A stretch of 64,000 nt of DNA from Acetobacter garciniae (GTDB taxonomy: Bacteria > Pseudomonadota > Alphaproteobacteria > Acetobacterales > Acetobacteraceae), in the NCBI RefSeq assembly GCF_017377735.1, contig NZ_JAFVMH010000002.1, positions 124,001 through 188,000 on the forward strand, written 5' to 3'. Position numbers and translations under genes: made by a program. Positions 28,138 through 36,821 of the stretch are shown here, in pieces; within the stretch, counting starts at the first letter, position 1; every line of letters starts with the position of its first letter. Below the pieces are notes generated by a model. That model saw only the letters and a list, made by a program, of their open reading frames with translations, did no database searches and was not told the origin of the DNA.

Positions 28138-29795
28138 GAGCGGCGCCTTACGATTGTAACATGCATGAGCAGGATCAGAAGTGTCGCGAAGACGATCAGG
28201 GTTGAGACCGCAGCGACTGTAGGATTGATGTCCTCGGATACATTTTCGTAGATCAGGCGGGGCAATGTACGGCTTCGTACATTGGTGAGAAACAGCGACA
28301 TGATGACTTCATCAAAGCTGGTGATGAACGCAAAGATCGCACCGGCTGCAAGTCCCGGTGTGATTGCGGGCAGCAACACCTGAGCGCCGATCCGCAGACC
28401 GCCGGCACCCAGCGCCTGTGCTGCCTGGATCAGGGTGGGATCGAAGCGCGACAGGGACGTGCGTACGCTCACGAAAACAAGCGGGGCCGCCAGCACGATA
28501 TGCCCGATACCCAAACCCCAATGGCCGCTGAGCAGTCGCAAGGGAGCGAATTCGTAATAAAGACCCAATGCCAGCGCGATGGCGGGCGTGATTATTGGCG
28601 TTACCATCAGAATTTCGGTCATCGCTCTTAGCCGCCCGCGCAGCCCATCGAGTCCGATTGCTGCGAAGGTGCCCAGCAGGCTGGCGCCCGGCACCGCGAT
28701 GGCCGCGACTGCAAGCGAATTCCACAATGCGTACACCCATTGCGACTGCGTAACGATAAGCCGATACCAATGCAGGGTCAGATCGCGCGGAGGAAAGGAC
28801 AGGAAAGGGGAGCTGCCCAGGCTCATGGGGGCGATGATCAGGATCGGCATTACCAGGAAGACGAGTATGGGGACTGCCGAGGTCGCGAGCGCCCAGTCCA
28901 GGGCAGAACGCCGCGGGCTGCTGGTAGTGCCGGACACGCCACGGGTGGATGGCGCGGACCCGCCGAACAGGCTTTTCCCGCCCCCAAGGATATGGGCGGC
29001 TGCGAATATGACCAGCGATACCACGATGATAACGGTCGAAAGCGCGCTGGCGGTTGGCCAGTCGAGTTGATCTTCGATATTGAAGGCAATCAACTGCGCG
29101 GCCATTGTCTCCCGTGCGCCACCCATCAGTGCCGGGGTCACGTAATAGCCAAGCGCGCTCATGAAGACGATTGCGGCGCCGGCGAACGCACTTCGGGCTG
29201 TCAGGGGCAGGATGATCCGCCGGTATAGCGTGAACGGGGTCGCCCCCAGGCTTTCGGCAGCGTCGAGCAGCCCCCGGTCCAGCCCGCGAAACGCGCCATA
29301 GAGCGGCAGCACCACAAAGGGCATCAGCACATGCGTCATGCCGATCAGAACGCCTGACAGATTATAGATAAAAGCGATTGGCGTTCGGATCAGGCCGGCT
29401 TCGAGCAAGAGAGTATTAATGACGCCGTACCGTTGCAGCAGGATGATCCAGGCCGTTGTCCGCACAAGCGAACTCGTCCAGAACGGCAGCAGCACGCATA
29501 GCCCCAGCAGGGCGGCCAGGCGTGGCCCTACGCTCGCCATCAGATAGGCGACCGGATAGGACACCACGACGGAAAGCACCGTTACCATGCCGGCAATGCC
29601 GAAGGTCGCCAGCAGGCCACTTCGGTAGGCCGGTACCGAAATCAGGCGAAGATAGGCTGCAAACGGACCTGCCGGGTCGGAGAGGCTGAGAAGGCAAAGC
29701 CGCAGAAGCGGCAAGATAAAGAACAGGACAAGAAACATCGCCATGGGAAGAATGGCGAGCGATCGCCCCGGGCGCGGGAGAGAAAGCCATTTCAT
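28134..29795 (-). CDS. ABC transporter permease, fused PotB-PotC-like protein
   Basis: This 553-residue inner membrane protein contains two binding-protein-dependent permease domains in one chain. The first half has an EAA loop reading DAAESLGATPFTLYRRIILP. After a hydrophilic linker (GGGKSLFGGSAPSTRGVSGT), the second half has QAAQALGAGGLRIGAQVLLP. Each half has about six hydrophobic segments. In most polyamine-type importers these are separate PotB and PotC subunits, so one fused chain probably forms the whole channel. It overlaps the ATPase gene by four bases and lies 84 bases behind the GntR gene. Confidence 0.9.
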   Translation of the reverse strand: MKWLSLPRPGRSLAILPMAMFLVLFFILPLLRLCLLSLSDPAGPFAAYLRLISVPAYRSGLLATFGIAGMVTVLSVVVSYPVAYLMASVGPRLAALLGLCVLLPFWTSSLVRTTAWIILLQRYGVINTLLLEAGLIRTPIAFIYNLSGVLIGMTHVLMPFVVLPLYGAFRGLDRGLLDAAESLGATPFTLYRRIILPLTARSAFAGAAIVFMSALGYYVTPALMGGARETMAAQLIAFNIEDQLDWPTASALSTVIIVVSLVIFAAAHILGGGKSLFGGSAPSTRGVSGTTSSPRRSALDWALATSAVPILVFLVMPILIIAPMSLGSSPFLSFPPRDLTLHWYRLIVTQSQWVYALWNSLAVAAIAVPGASLLGTFAAIGLDGLRGRLRAMTEILMVTPIITPAIALALGLYYEFAPLRLLSGHWGLGIGHIVLAAPLVFVSVRTSLSRFDPTLIQAAQALGAGGLRIGAQVLLPAITPGLAAGAIFAFITSFDEVIMSLFLTNVRSRTLPRLIYENVSEDINPTVAAVSTLIVFATLLILLMHVTIVRRRS

Positions 29796-29879
29796 CGGAT
29801 GGCCGCGAACGCGCGACGTGGCCGGCTGTGCCGGCGCAGGGCATTATGTTCCCTCGGGCTCCGGCAAGGGATAAGCATT

Positions 29880-30554
29880 TTAAATGGCATGATCCTGCGT
29901 TTCCTGCAGCATTGCGACAATCGCCTGTCGTGCGCGGTCGATATGATGGGCCATGCGTTCGGCGGCCAGGGCGGCATCCTGCGCCTCGATCGCATCGAGA
30001 ATGGCAAGATGTTCGTTCATGCCATTTTCAAAGCGACTGGGAATGCGGCGCATGCCGAACATGCGCGTGCGTTGCCGCAGTTCACCGATCATGCGCCGGA
30101 TTTCGGAATTCCCGGCGGCGTCGGCAATTCCGAAATGCACCATGTCGTCCACCTGCCAGTGCAGGTTATCGCTAACCTCTCCCGCCTTGCCCATTTCCAG
30201 AATCGCGGCTCGGATAGAGGCAATCTCGGCAGCGCTCATCCTGGACACAGCAGCGCGGGCGGCCTCGCTTTCCAGCAGGCGGCGTGCATTCAGGATGTCG
30301 ATAATCTCGCGCACCGAAATGGTGGTGACGAACAGGAGACGATCTTTTCGGGTCAACAGCCTTTCTGTTTCGAGGCGATTAAGTGCGTCGCGCACCGGTG
30401 TGCGGGAAAGGCCCTGCCATTCGGCGAGCTTGCGCTCCTGAATCAGGGAACCAGGCGCGAGTTCGCCAGCAAGAAGCAACGCGCGCAAACGGTTGTAAGC
30501 CACAAGAGCCAGGGACTCGGGTGCGGCTTGATCGGAGAGTTTCGGAAAATTCAT
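29880..30554 (-). CDS. GntR-family regulator with FCD effector domain
   Basis: The 224-residue protein has the GntR winged HTH (AYNRLRALLLAGELAPG, ERKLAEWQGLSRTPVRDALNRLETE) and an all-helical FCD domain with the metal/ligand pattern DDMVHFGIADAAGN and NEHLAILDAIEAQD. FCD regulators usually bind carboxylic acids. It is the first gene before the ABC permease on the minus strand and is divergent from a LysR gene, so it probably controls the importer. Perfect palindromes in the divergent gap may be its operators. Confidence 0.9.
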   Translation of the reverse strand: MNFPKLSDQAAPESLALVAYNRLRALLLAGELAPGSLIQERKLAEWQGLSRTPVRDALNRLETERLLTRKDRLLFVTTISVREIIDILNARRLLESEAARAAVSRMSAAEIASIRAAILEMGKAGEVSDNLHWQVDDMVHFGIADAAGNSEIRRMIGELRQRTRMFGMRRIPSRFENGMNEHLAILDAIEAQDAALAAERMAHHIDRARQAIVAMLQETQDHAI

Positions 30555-30565
30555 AGTACGTTACG

Positions 30566-30601
30566 ATAGCGCTATGATATTTGATATGCAAGTGGTATAC
30601 C
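30566..30601. promoter_or_regulatory. palindromes in the gntR-lysR divergent gap
   Basis: ATAGCGCTAT at 30566-30575 and GGTATACC at 30594-30601 are perfect palindromes, 28 bases apart centre to centre. FCD-type GntR proteins often bind short palindromes of this kind, so these are candidate operators. Confidence 0.4.
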
Positions 30602-30677
30602 TCAGGTCTTCACAAGATATTCCAGCAGGCGAAGCACACTATATAAAGGCCCGACGAACGGAGGAGGATGCAGCGGA

Positions 30678-31577
30678 ATGGACACGCGCTTTCTGGAAAC
30701 CTTTTTGGTGGTGATTGAGCGGGGTTCCCTGGCCGAGGCTGCCCGTACCCTGAACGTGACGCCCGCGGCCATTGCCCAGCGCATCAATGCGCTGGAAGCG
30801 GAAATTGGCCATGACCTGCTCCAGCGCCATGGGCGCACGGTGCGGCCAACGCCCAATGCCGCAGCAATCCTGGAGGAAGTGCGGACAATCCTCGATCATG
30901 TCAAAAGCCTGCGCGCCGTTGCCGGTCTTGATCGGCCCACGGGAAAACTCAGGGTCGGAGCGATCTCAACGGCGCTTACGGGCGTGCTGCCGGCGATTCT
31001 GCGCCGTTTTTTCAACCAGTATCCCGAAATCGACATGTATGTCGTCCCGGGATCGTCATCGCAACTGCATGCCATGGTCCAGGAAGGCGTGCTGGACGCG
31101 GCGTTCATTGTCGAACCGCCTTTCGATCTGCTTAAGATATACGATTGGCACACGATAAGAACGGAGCCGATGGTCCTGCTGGCGCCATCCGATGAAACAT
31201 CCGACGATCCGTTCGAAATCATGGCGAAACGCCCGTTTATCCGCTACGACCGCAACCATTGGGGGGGACGCCTCACCGATGCTTATCTGATGCGCCATAA
31301 CCTGCGCCCCCGCGAACAGCTTGAGCTTGATTCGCTCGAATCGATCGCTGTCATGGTCAATGAAGGCATTGGTGTCTCGCTGGTGCCGGACTGGGCGTCA
31401 CCCTGGCCCAGTGGCCTGCATGTCCGCAAAATTCGACTGCCGGCACCCGTGCCGCACCGCAAGATCGGCCTGTTCTGGGCGACATTGTCCCCGCACGGAC
31501 GGTTGATCGCAAGATTGCTCAGGGCAATAGAAGATGTCGCGCCCAAGCAGGGATGTGTGGTCAGCTATTCCGGCTAA
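30678..31577 (+). CDS. LysR-family transcriptional regulator
   Basis: The 299-residue protein has a standard N-terminal HTH (TFLVVIERGSLAEAARTLNV then TPAAIAQRINALE) and an effector domain from GKLRVGAISTALTGVLP to the C-terminus. Its layout resembles the LysR protein at 16589-17449; both have an ALTG or TAYTS effector entry and an R/F-IRYD motif (PFIRYDRNHWGG here, AFIRYDSRSFGG there), so the two are paralogues. It is divergent from GntR and upstream of the M24 operon, which it may regulate. Confidence 0.9.
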   Translation: MDTRFLETFLVVIERGSLAEAARTLNVTPAAIAQRINALEAEIGHDLLQRHGRTVRPTPNAAAILEEVRTILDHVKSLRAVAGLDRPTGKLRVGAISTALTGVLPAILRRFFNQYPEIDMYVVPGSSSQLHAMVQEGVLDAAFIVEPPFDLLKIYDWHTIRTEPMVLLAPSDETSDDPFEIMAKRPFIRYDRNHWGGRLTDAYLMRHNLRPREQLELDSLESIAVMVNEGIGVSLVPDWASPWPSGLHVRKIRLPAPVPHRKIGLFWATLSPHGRLIARLLRAIEDVAPKQGCVVSYSG

Positions 31578-32079
31578 TTGCCGCATTATTGAACGGCTTT
31601 GCCGATCATTCGTTCAGCCGCGATCCCGCTCCAGCGTTTCGTGCTTGCAGTCACGATATCGGGAGGCAGCCTTGCCGGTTGTGTGTTCCTGGCCGGGAAT
31701 ATGCCGTGACAGGCCAGGCAGAATCCGGATGGGGATCGTTTCCGTTAACTAACTATGAGGTCTGAATATACAATTTCTGATATGGACTTCTCTCTTTCGT
31801 GCGCTAGATTTTACGCATATGCACCCTGCGTTTCTGAAATTTGGCTGTGGTAGAGGTCATTTTTTATGGATTCGCAAAAAACGGATGAGCGATACGCCAT
31901 GGAGTGCAGGCCGGTTTTTTGCATGAATTCACCATCGGCTTTCACGGGTTCGATGCCGCATGAAGCTGCCACCGCCGCATGAGCGGAGTGTGCGAAGATC
32001 TGGCACCGACCCTGTGGGATGCAGCCACGGCAGCCATTGCATGCAGTTCGTATCGTATTTCCAGATAAGGCAGCCGATC
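31578..32079. other. leader region upstream of the M24 operon
   Basis: No clear gene. An inverted repeat CCTGGCC and GGCCAGG flanks 17 bases near 31688-31718. A short frame of 38 codons (31866-31982, starting MDSQKTDERY) has GAGG upstream but no known relatives that I can recognise. The promoter of the M24 operon must lie here. Confidence 0.4.
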
Positions 32080-33294
32080 ATGATCATGCCAGAAGGTATT
32101 TCCGGAGACAGGTTTCCGACAACACAAAGTACTCCGCAGCGGCTGTTTCCCGATAGCGAATATGCCAGCCGCATGAGCAGATTGCGTGCAAGGCTTGTCG
32201 AGGAAAATTTCGATGCGGTCCTGGTCTTTGCACAGGAAAGTCATTACTGGCTGACGGGTTACGATACCGGCGGCTTTGTCTATTTCCAGACCATGCTGGT
32301 GACCGCGGCCCCGTCGGAGCCGATTTTGCTGACGCGTCGCCCAGATCTGCTGCAGGCGCGTGTAACCAGTACGATCAAGGATATCAGGATCTGGTGGGAT
32401 AGCGAAAGCGCCAATCCTGCCGAAACATTGCGTGATATCCTGCGTGAAAAGGGGCTGGCGGGCAAGCGGATCGCCGTGGAGATGAGTACGCACGGCCTGA
32501 CGGGCTGGAATCTGCTGCGATTACAGCGCGCATTGGACGGTTTCTGCACGATTGAGTTCGACCGCCATCTTGTGCGTTTCCTGCGATTGATAAAATCCCC
32601 CGAAGAAATAGACGTCATGCGCAAGGCAGGTAGGATTCTTGATCGTTCGCTGAATGCCGTAATCGAAAGCGCTGGGCCCGGCGTTATGGATTCGGCCCTG
32701 GCTGCGCAATATCTCTCGGTCGTGCTTGGCTCTGGCGGAGATATGCCGCCCAATGCGCCCCTGTTCAATTCGGGCAGCCGCGCCGTGTACGGACGCGGCG
32801 TGACACAGCCTCGGGCATTGGCTGAAATCGATCAGATCCTGGTGGAATATCCTGTTTCCTACAGACGCTATAACGTAAAAACAGAATGGACAATTGTACT
32901 GGGCACGGCGACCGACACGCAGAAACGGATGTATGACACCGTGCGCGGGACACTGGCCCGGATGACCGAGATTTCCCGCCCCGGTGTCACGCTTGGAGAA
33001 CTGTTTGATGCGCATGCCCAGGGGCTTGATAATGCGGGTTATCGGGCGCATCGTTTCGGTGCCACGGGATACAGCGTCGGTATCAGCTATGCGCCGACCA
33101 GCATGGATGTTCCGCCCATGATTTATTCCGGCAACCCGATGATATGCGAACCGGGCATGACGTTATTCTACCATGTCATGCTGGGGGATTCCGATACCGG
33201 TTACGCGATGGGGGTCGGCCATACGCTTGCCATCCGTGACGGGGCGCCCGAAGTGCTGACCGGTCTTCCTCCGACTCTGACCGTCATTTCCTGA
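32080..33294 (+). CDS. M24-fold (creatinase/aminopeptidase P-like) protein lacking the metal ligands
   Basis: The roughly 404-residue protein has the N-terminal creatinase domain (SRMSRLRARLVEENFDAVLVF, ESHYWLTGYD) and a C-terminal pita-bread domain from about residue 170 (LRLIKSPEEIDVMRKAGRIL). The two Asp ligands expected in the IDFG and SDITR motifs are replaced (ILVEYPVSYRRYNVKTEW). The His motif HGIGL reads GYSVGISYAP, and the EPG region reads EPGMTLFYHV with no final Glu ligand. This is the pattern of creatinase and of ectoine hydrolase (DoeA), which work without metal. ATG 32080 is preferred (AAGG upstream); the frame is open to 31960. It heads an operon with the amidotransferase, binding protein and a second M24 gene. 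Confidence 0.8.
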   Translation: MIMPEGISGDRFPTTQSTPQRLFPDSEYASRMSRLRARLVEENFDAVLVFAQESHYWLTGYDTGGFVYFQTMLVTAAPSEPILLTRRPDLLQARVTSTIKDIRIWWDSESANPAETLRDILREKGLAGKRIAVEMSTHGLTGWNLLRLQRALDGFCTIEFDRHLVRFLRLIKSPEEIDVMRKAGRILDRSLNAVIESAGPGVMDSALAAQYLSVVLGSGGDMPPNAPLFNSGSRAVYGRGVTQPRALAEIDQILVEYPVSYRRYNVKTEWTIVLGTATDTQKRMYDTVRGTLARMTEISRPGVTLGELFDAHAQGLDNAGYRAHRFGATGYSVGISYAPTSMDVPPMIYSGNPMICEPGMTLFYHVMLGDSDTGYAMGVGHTLAIRDGAPEVLTGLPPTLTVIS

Positions 33295-33320
33295 AGGGGA
33301 GAGAGTGTGAGATACCGCCT

Positions 33321-34031
33321 ATGACGTCCCCACGTAAAATTCTCTACCTGTCCAATGGCCCGTCGCTCCTGTCGAGCGCACGACTTGACCAGCGTCTGAT
33401 GGCCGAAGGGGTTGAGGTCGAACTTGCCTGGGCGTTCAATAACGTGTTCCCGGATACGCTGGACGGCTATGCCGGTATTGTGCTGTCCGGCAGTCCGCAT
33501 GGTGCGTATGAAGATATCCCGTTCATTCATCGTGAACACGATCTCATACGTGAGGCGGCAGCACGGAATATTCCCATGCTGGGCCTGTGTTTCGGGCATC
33601 AGATCCTGGCATCGGCCTTATGTGGCCGGGACCAGGTTTTTCGGCGGTCATCCTGCGAAGTCGGCTTCAAGGTCCTTCCGACATCCGCCGCCGCCAGCAC
33701 CGATCCGCTTTGCGCGGATTTTGGTGAGTCTGTCGAGATGTTTGTCTGGCATAACGATGAAGTGCGGGCCGACCATCCAGACATGACCATTCTGGCCTCT
33801 TCCGATATATGCCCCAACCAGATCTGGCGTTATCGCGATGCATCCATCTGGGGCGTGCAGGGTCACCCCGAAGTGGGACGGAACGACGTTGCGGCATGGT
33901 TGGAGGAACGGCGCCCCAGGCTGGAACGCGATGGCGCGGATGTGGATCTGCTGGCGCATGACCCGCCCGACATGACCAAGGCAGGGGCGATTTTCAGACG
34001 CTTCGTCCGGGTATGCGAAGGGGGCGCCTGA
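33321..34031 (+). CDS. class I glutamine amidotransferase-like protein
   Basis: The 236-residue protein has the class I GATase triad: Cys90 in MLGLCFGHQILA, and His and Glu in WGVQGHPEVGR. The oxyanion strand reads IVLSGSPHGAYED. It stands alone with no fused synthetase, like the GMP-synthase-like YfeJ group and gamma-glutamyl-peptide hydrolases. In this operon a hydrolase for a gamma-glutamyl bond is a reasonable guess, but the sequence does not prove it. It lies 26 bases behind the first M24 gene and one base before the binding-protein gene. Confidence 0.85.
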   Translation: MTSPRKILYLSNGPSLLSSARLDQRLMAEGVEVELAWAFNNVFPDTLDGYAGIVLSGSPHGAYEDIPFIHREHDLIREAAARNIPMLGLCFGHQILASALCGRDQVFRRSSCEVGFKVLPTSAAASTDPLCADFGESVEMFVWHNDEVRADHPDMTILASSDICPNQIWRYRDASIWGVQGHPEVGRNDVAAWLEERRPRLERDGADVDLLAHDPPDMTKAGAIFRRFVRVCEGGA

Positions 34032-34032
34032 C

Positions 34033-35070
34033 ATGAAGTGTTTTGCGTGGCTGGCGGGGTTGGCTATTCTTCTCGGCGCTGGCACGCGTGTTCAGGCGGC
34101 CGAGGTGGTGTTTGTCACTGGCGGCGGTTCCTACCAGTCAGCCACGCGTGAAGCGTGGCTGACACCGTTTTCCCAGAAAACGCACATCACTATTCTGGAA
34201 GATACCGGCGTTCTGCTGGCAAAGGTCCGCGCGATGGTGGAAAGCGGGGTCGTCAGTTGGGATCTTATCGGCATGGGCGGCGCCGCCTTCATGCAGGGTG
34301 TGCAGCTTGGGCTGTTCCAGAAAATACCAGACGGCATTGTGGATCGTTCGAAACTGATCCCTAATGCGTGGAACGAGTACGGCGTTCCGTCCGAGATGTT
34401 CTCGATCGTCATGGGGTATTCGACCAATGCCTTTCCGACGAATGCTCCACGGACCTTCGCGGATTTCTGGGATGTCAAGAAGTTCCCGGGCCAGCGCATC
34501 CTGCCTGCCCGCCCGACAGGCCTGCTGGAGGTAGCTCTTCTGGCGGATGGCGTGTCGCCCAAGCAAGTGTATCCGACATTGTCTACTCCGGCAGGTCTTG
34601 CCCGCGCATTGAACAAGATTCGTGCCATCAGGCCTTATGTGTCGTTATGGTGGTCTTCCGCCGCACAATCGGTCATGGCGCTGGCCAGCGGCGAGGCTGT
34701 GATGGCGCTTGGATGGAACGGCAGGTTTCAGGACGCGATCGATGCCCGTATGCCGATTGCAATTTCGTGGAACCAGAGCGTGACCCAGATCGGGTATTAC
34801 CTGCTGCTCAAGGGTGCGCCGGACCGGGACGCAGCTCTTGCTCTTCTGCATTACATTTCCTCGCTGGAGGCACAGTCGAGGCTGAGCCGATATCTGGCCT
34901 ATGGTCCTGTCAGAACCGATGCCTGGGCCCTGCTGGATGCAAAGACCAAGGCGCGCCTGCCGCCTGAACCGGTCCCGGGTTCGGATACACTCGTCATTGA
35001 TATCGGCTGGTGGGCCGCCCACGTCGCCGATATTACCCCGAAACTGGTCGCTATTATGCAAGGTGGATAA
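34033..35070 (+). CDS. ABC transporter substrate-binding protein, PotD/PotF type
   Basis: The 345-residue protein has a signal peptide (KCFAWLAGLAILLGAGTRVQA, cut before AEVV) and a two-lobe binding-protein fold of the spermidine/putrescine-type group: FVTGGGSYQSATREAWLTPF, SWDLIGMGGAAFMQGVQLG, TFADFWDVKKFPGQRILPAR, and GEAVMALGWNGRFQDAI. No Cys lipobox is seen, so it should be free in the periplasm. No other binding protein lies near the ATPase and permease genes at 27-30 kb, so this is probably their partner, placed with the enzymes. It ends one base into the following M24 gene (TAATG). Confidence 0.88.
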   Translation: MKCFAWLAGLAILLGAGTRVQAAEVVFVTGGGSYQSATREAWLTPFSQKTHITILEDTGVLLAKVRAMVESGVVSWDLIGMGGAAFMQGVQLGLFQKIPDGIVDRSKLIPNAWNEYGVPSEMFSIVMGYSTNAFPTNAPRTFADFWDVKKFPGQRILPARPTGLLEVALLADGVSPKQVYPTLSTPAGLARALNKIRAIRPYVSLWWSSAAQSVMALASGEAVMALGWNGRFQDAIDARMPIAISWNQSVTQIGYYLLLKGAPDRDAALALLHYISSLEAQSRLSRYLAYGPVRTDAWALLDAKTKARLPPEPVPGSDTLVIDIGWWAAHVADITPKLVAIMQGG

Positions 35071-36200
35071 TGACTGAGCAGACTTTGTCTTTTTCCTATT
35101 CAGAGTATCAGGGGCGCGTGGCGTCCGTGCAGGAGGCTCTCAACCGGCAGGGATATGACGCCCTGCTTGCGTTTCTGCCTGAATCGGTGACATGGCTTAC
35201 GGGCTATTTCACCAAGGCGTACGGCACATTCCAGCTTGCCTTGATCCCGGCGTCAGGTGCCCCGACCATTATCTGTCGCGATGTCGAGGAACATGCGATC
35301 CAGCAGACATCCGCTTATAGCAATGCCCGCTATTGGACCGATGGCGACGTTCCGATTGACGTTGCCATTGACGAAATCCGTCGGCAGTTTGGGCCGCGAT
35401 CCCGTCTGGCGATCGAACTTTCGGCATGGCCACTGAATGCGGCGCGTTATCTTGCCCTGCGTGACGGTCTTCCGGATACGGTATTCGAGGATGCAGGGCA
35501 GATGGTATCCTCCTTGCGCCTGATCAAATCACCAGCCGAAATAGCCTACCAGCGGCGAGCAGCCCTTGCGGCGGAAGCAGGCATGCAGGCCGGCATTACG
35601 GCGGCACGGGCTGGTGCGACGGAGCGCGACATGGCAGCCGCGATCTGTTCTGCGATGATCCTGGCGGGCAGCGACCTGCCCGGGCCGGGGGTGTTGTCAT
35701 CGGGTGAGCGGGCATTCCATCTGCACGGATCATACAGTGACCGCCGTTTGTCTTACGGGGATATCGTGCAGCTTGAAACGACCCCCAATGTTCGCAACTA
35801 TCACGCGCGTTTCATGCGTCCGATGCGCGTCGGCGCGGCCTCGGACGAGGATTACAGGCAGTTCGAGATCATGGCAGCGGTGCAGGACCGTGCCCTGGCT
35901 ACCGTAGCACCCGGTGTGGCGGCAACCGTACCGGACAAGATCTATCGTGACGGGATTCTTTCGGCCGGGTTGCGCAAAAGCTTCACGAACAAGACCTTCT
36001 ACTCCATCGGTCTTCTGCTCCAGCCCAACGGGGGAGAACAGTTGGAGGCACACCCCCGCGCGGAATGGGTTTTTCGCCCCGGGATGGTCTTCCATACTTA
36101 CCTGCTTGCCCGGGGCTTCGGTCTTTCGGAAACGATCACGATAACACACGACGGATATGAGCGCCTGACCAATTTCCCGCGCCAATTGTTCGTGGTTTGA
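35070..36200 (+). CDS. second M24-fold protein lacking the metal ligands, creatinase/ectoine-hydrolase-like
   Basis: The 376-residue protein has the N-terminal domain (YQGRVASVQEALNRQGYDAL, VTWLTGYF) and a pita-bread domain (SSLRLIKSPAEIAYQRRAAL). SSGERAFHLHG keeps a His where creatinase has its catalytic one. The Asp ligands are gone (QLETTPNVRNYHARFMRP), HGIGL reads FYSIGLLLQPNGGE, and the EPG segment reads PGMVFHTYL; SETITITHDGYERLT and a final PRQL are DoeA-like. It is therefore probably a metal-free hydrolase of a small amide or amidine. The start overlaps the binding-protein stop by one base. Confidence 0.82.
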   Translation: MTEQTLSFSYSEYQGRVASVQEALNRQGYDALLAFLPESVTWLTGYFTKAYGTFQLALIPASGAPTIICRDVEEHAIQQTSAYSNARYWTDGDVPIDVAIDEIRRQFGPRSRLAIELSAWPLNAARYLALRDGLPDTVFEDAGQMVSSLRLIKSPAEIAYQRRAALAAEAGMQAGITAARAGATERDMAAAICSAMILAGSDLPGPGVLSSGERAFHLHGSYSDRRLSYGDIVQLETTPNVRNYHARFMRPMRVGAASDEDYRQFEIMAAVQDRALATVAPGVAATVPDKIYRDGILSAGLRKSFTNKTFYSIGLLLQPNGGEQLEAHPRAEWVFRPGMVFHTYLLARGFGLSETITITHDGYERLTNFPRQLFVV

Positions 36201-36259
36201 ACCGTCTTCAAGGGATAAAACGACCTTTTGGAAACTGGGCCTTTGGGCTTCATAAATGC

Positions 36260-36724
36260 CTAAAGCCCAAGCTCCGAAAGCCCGGGATGATCGTCCGGGC
36301 GCCTTCCGCCTGGCCAGTGAAACAGCCGGTCTTCGGCCGCGATAGGCAGATCGTTGATCGATGCAAATCGCTGGCACATAAGCCCGGCCTCGTCGAATTC
36401 CCACATTTCATTGCCGTAGGACCGGAACCAGCGGCCCGTACCGTCATGCCATTCATAGGCAAAACGGACAGCCATGCGGTTGTTGCGAAAGCCCCATAGC
36501 TCCTTGATCAGACGGTAATCCTGCTCCGCACCCCATTTGCGTGTCAGGAAGGACATGATTTCGTCCCGGCCGCGGAGGAAGTCCGTCCGATTGCGCCACT
36601 GGCTGTCCACCGTATAGGCCTGCGCCACCTGTGCGGGGTCCTGGCTGTTCCAGGCATCTTCGGCAAGACGGACCTTGAGTGTGGCACTTTCGAGATCGAA
36701 AGGCGGCAATGGCGGTCGTGACAT
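36260..36724 (-). CDS. NTF2-like protein, DUF1348 family
   Basis: The 154-residue protein fits the DUF1348/NTF2-like fold: [56 protein letters not shown], and [13 protein letters not shown]. No catalytic role is established for the family. ATG 36724 gives the conserved MSRPPLPPF start; the frame extends nine codons upstream. It is divergent from a GlxA-type regulator gene 97 bases away, which is a common pairing and suggests regulation by it. Confidence 0.85.
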   Translation of the reverse strand: MSRPPLPPFDLESATLKVRLAEDAWNSQDPAQVAQAYTVDSQWRNRTDFLRGRDEIMSFLTRKWGAEQDYRLIKELWGFRNNRMAVRFAYEWHDGTGRWFRSYGNEMWEFDEAGLMCQRFASINDLPIAAEDRLFHWPGGRRPDDHPGLSELGL

Positions 36725-36821
36725 GGGCGGGTTCCTGATCCGGTGTGGCAATCAAAATTGCTGAACCATTCTGTCTTCTGCCCGCCATTGACGAAATGAC
36801 AATGATCCCTCATTTTCAGAC

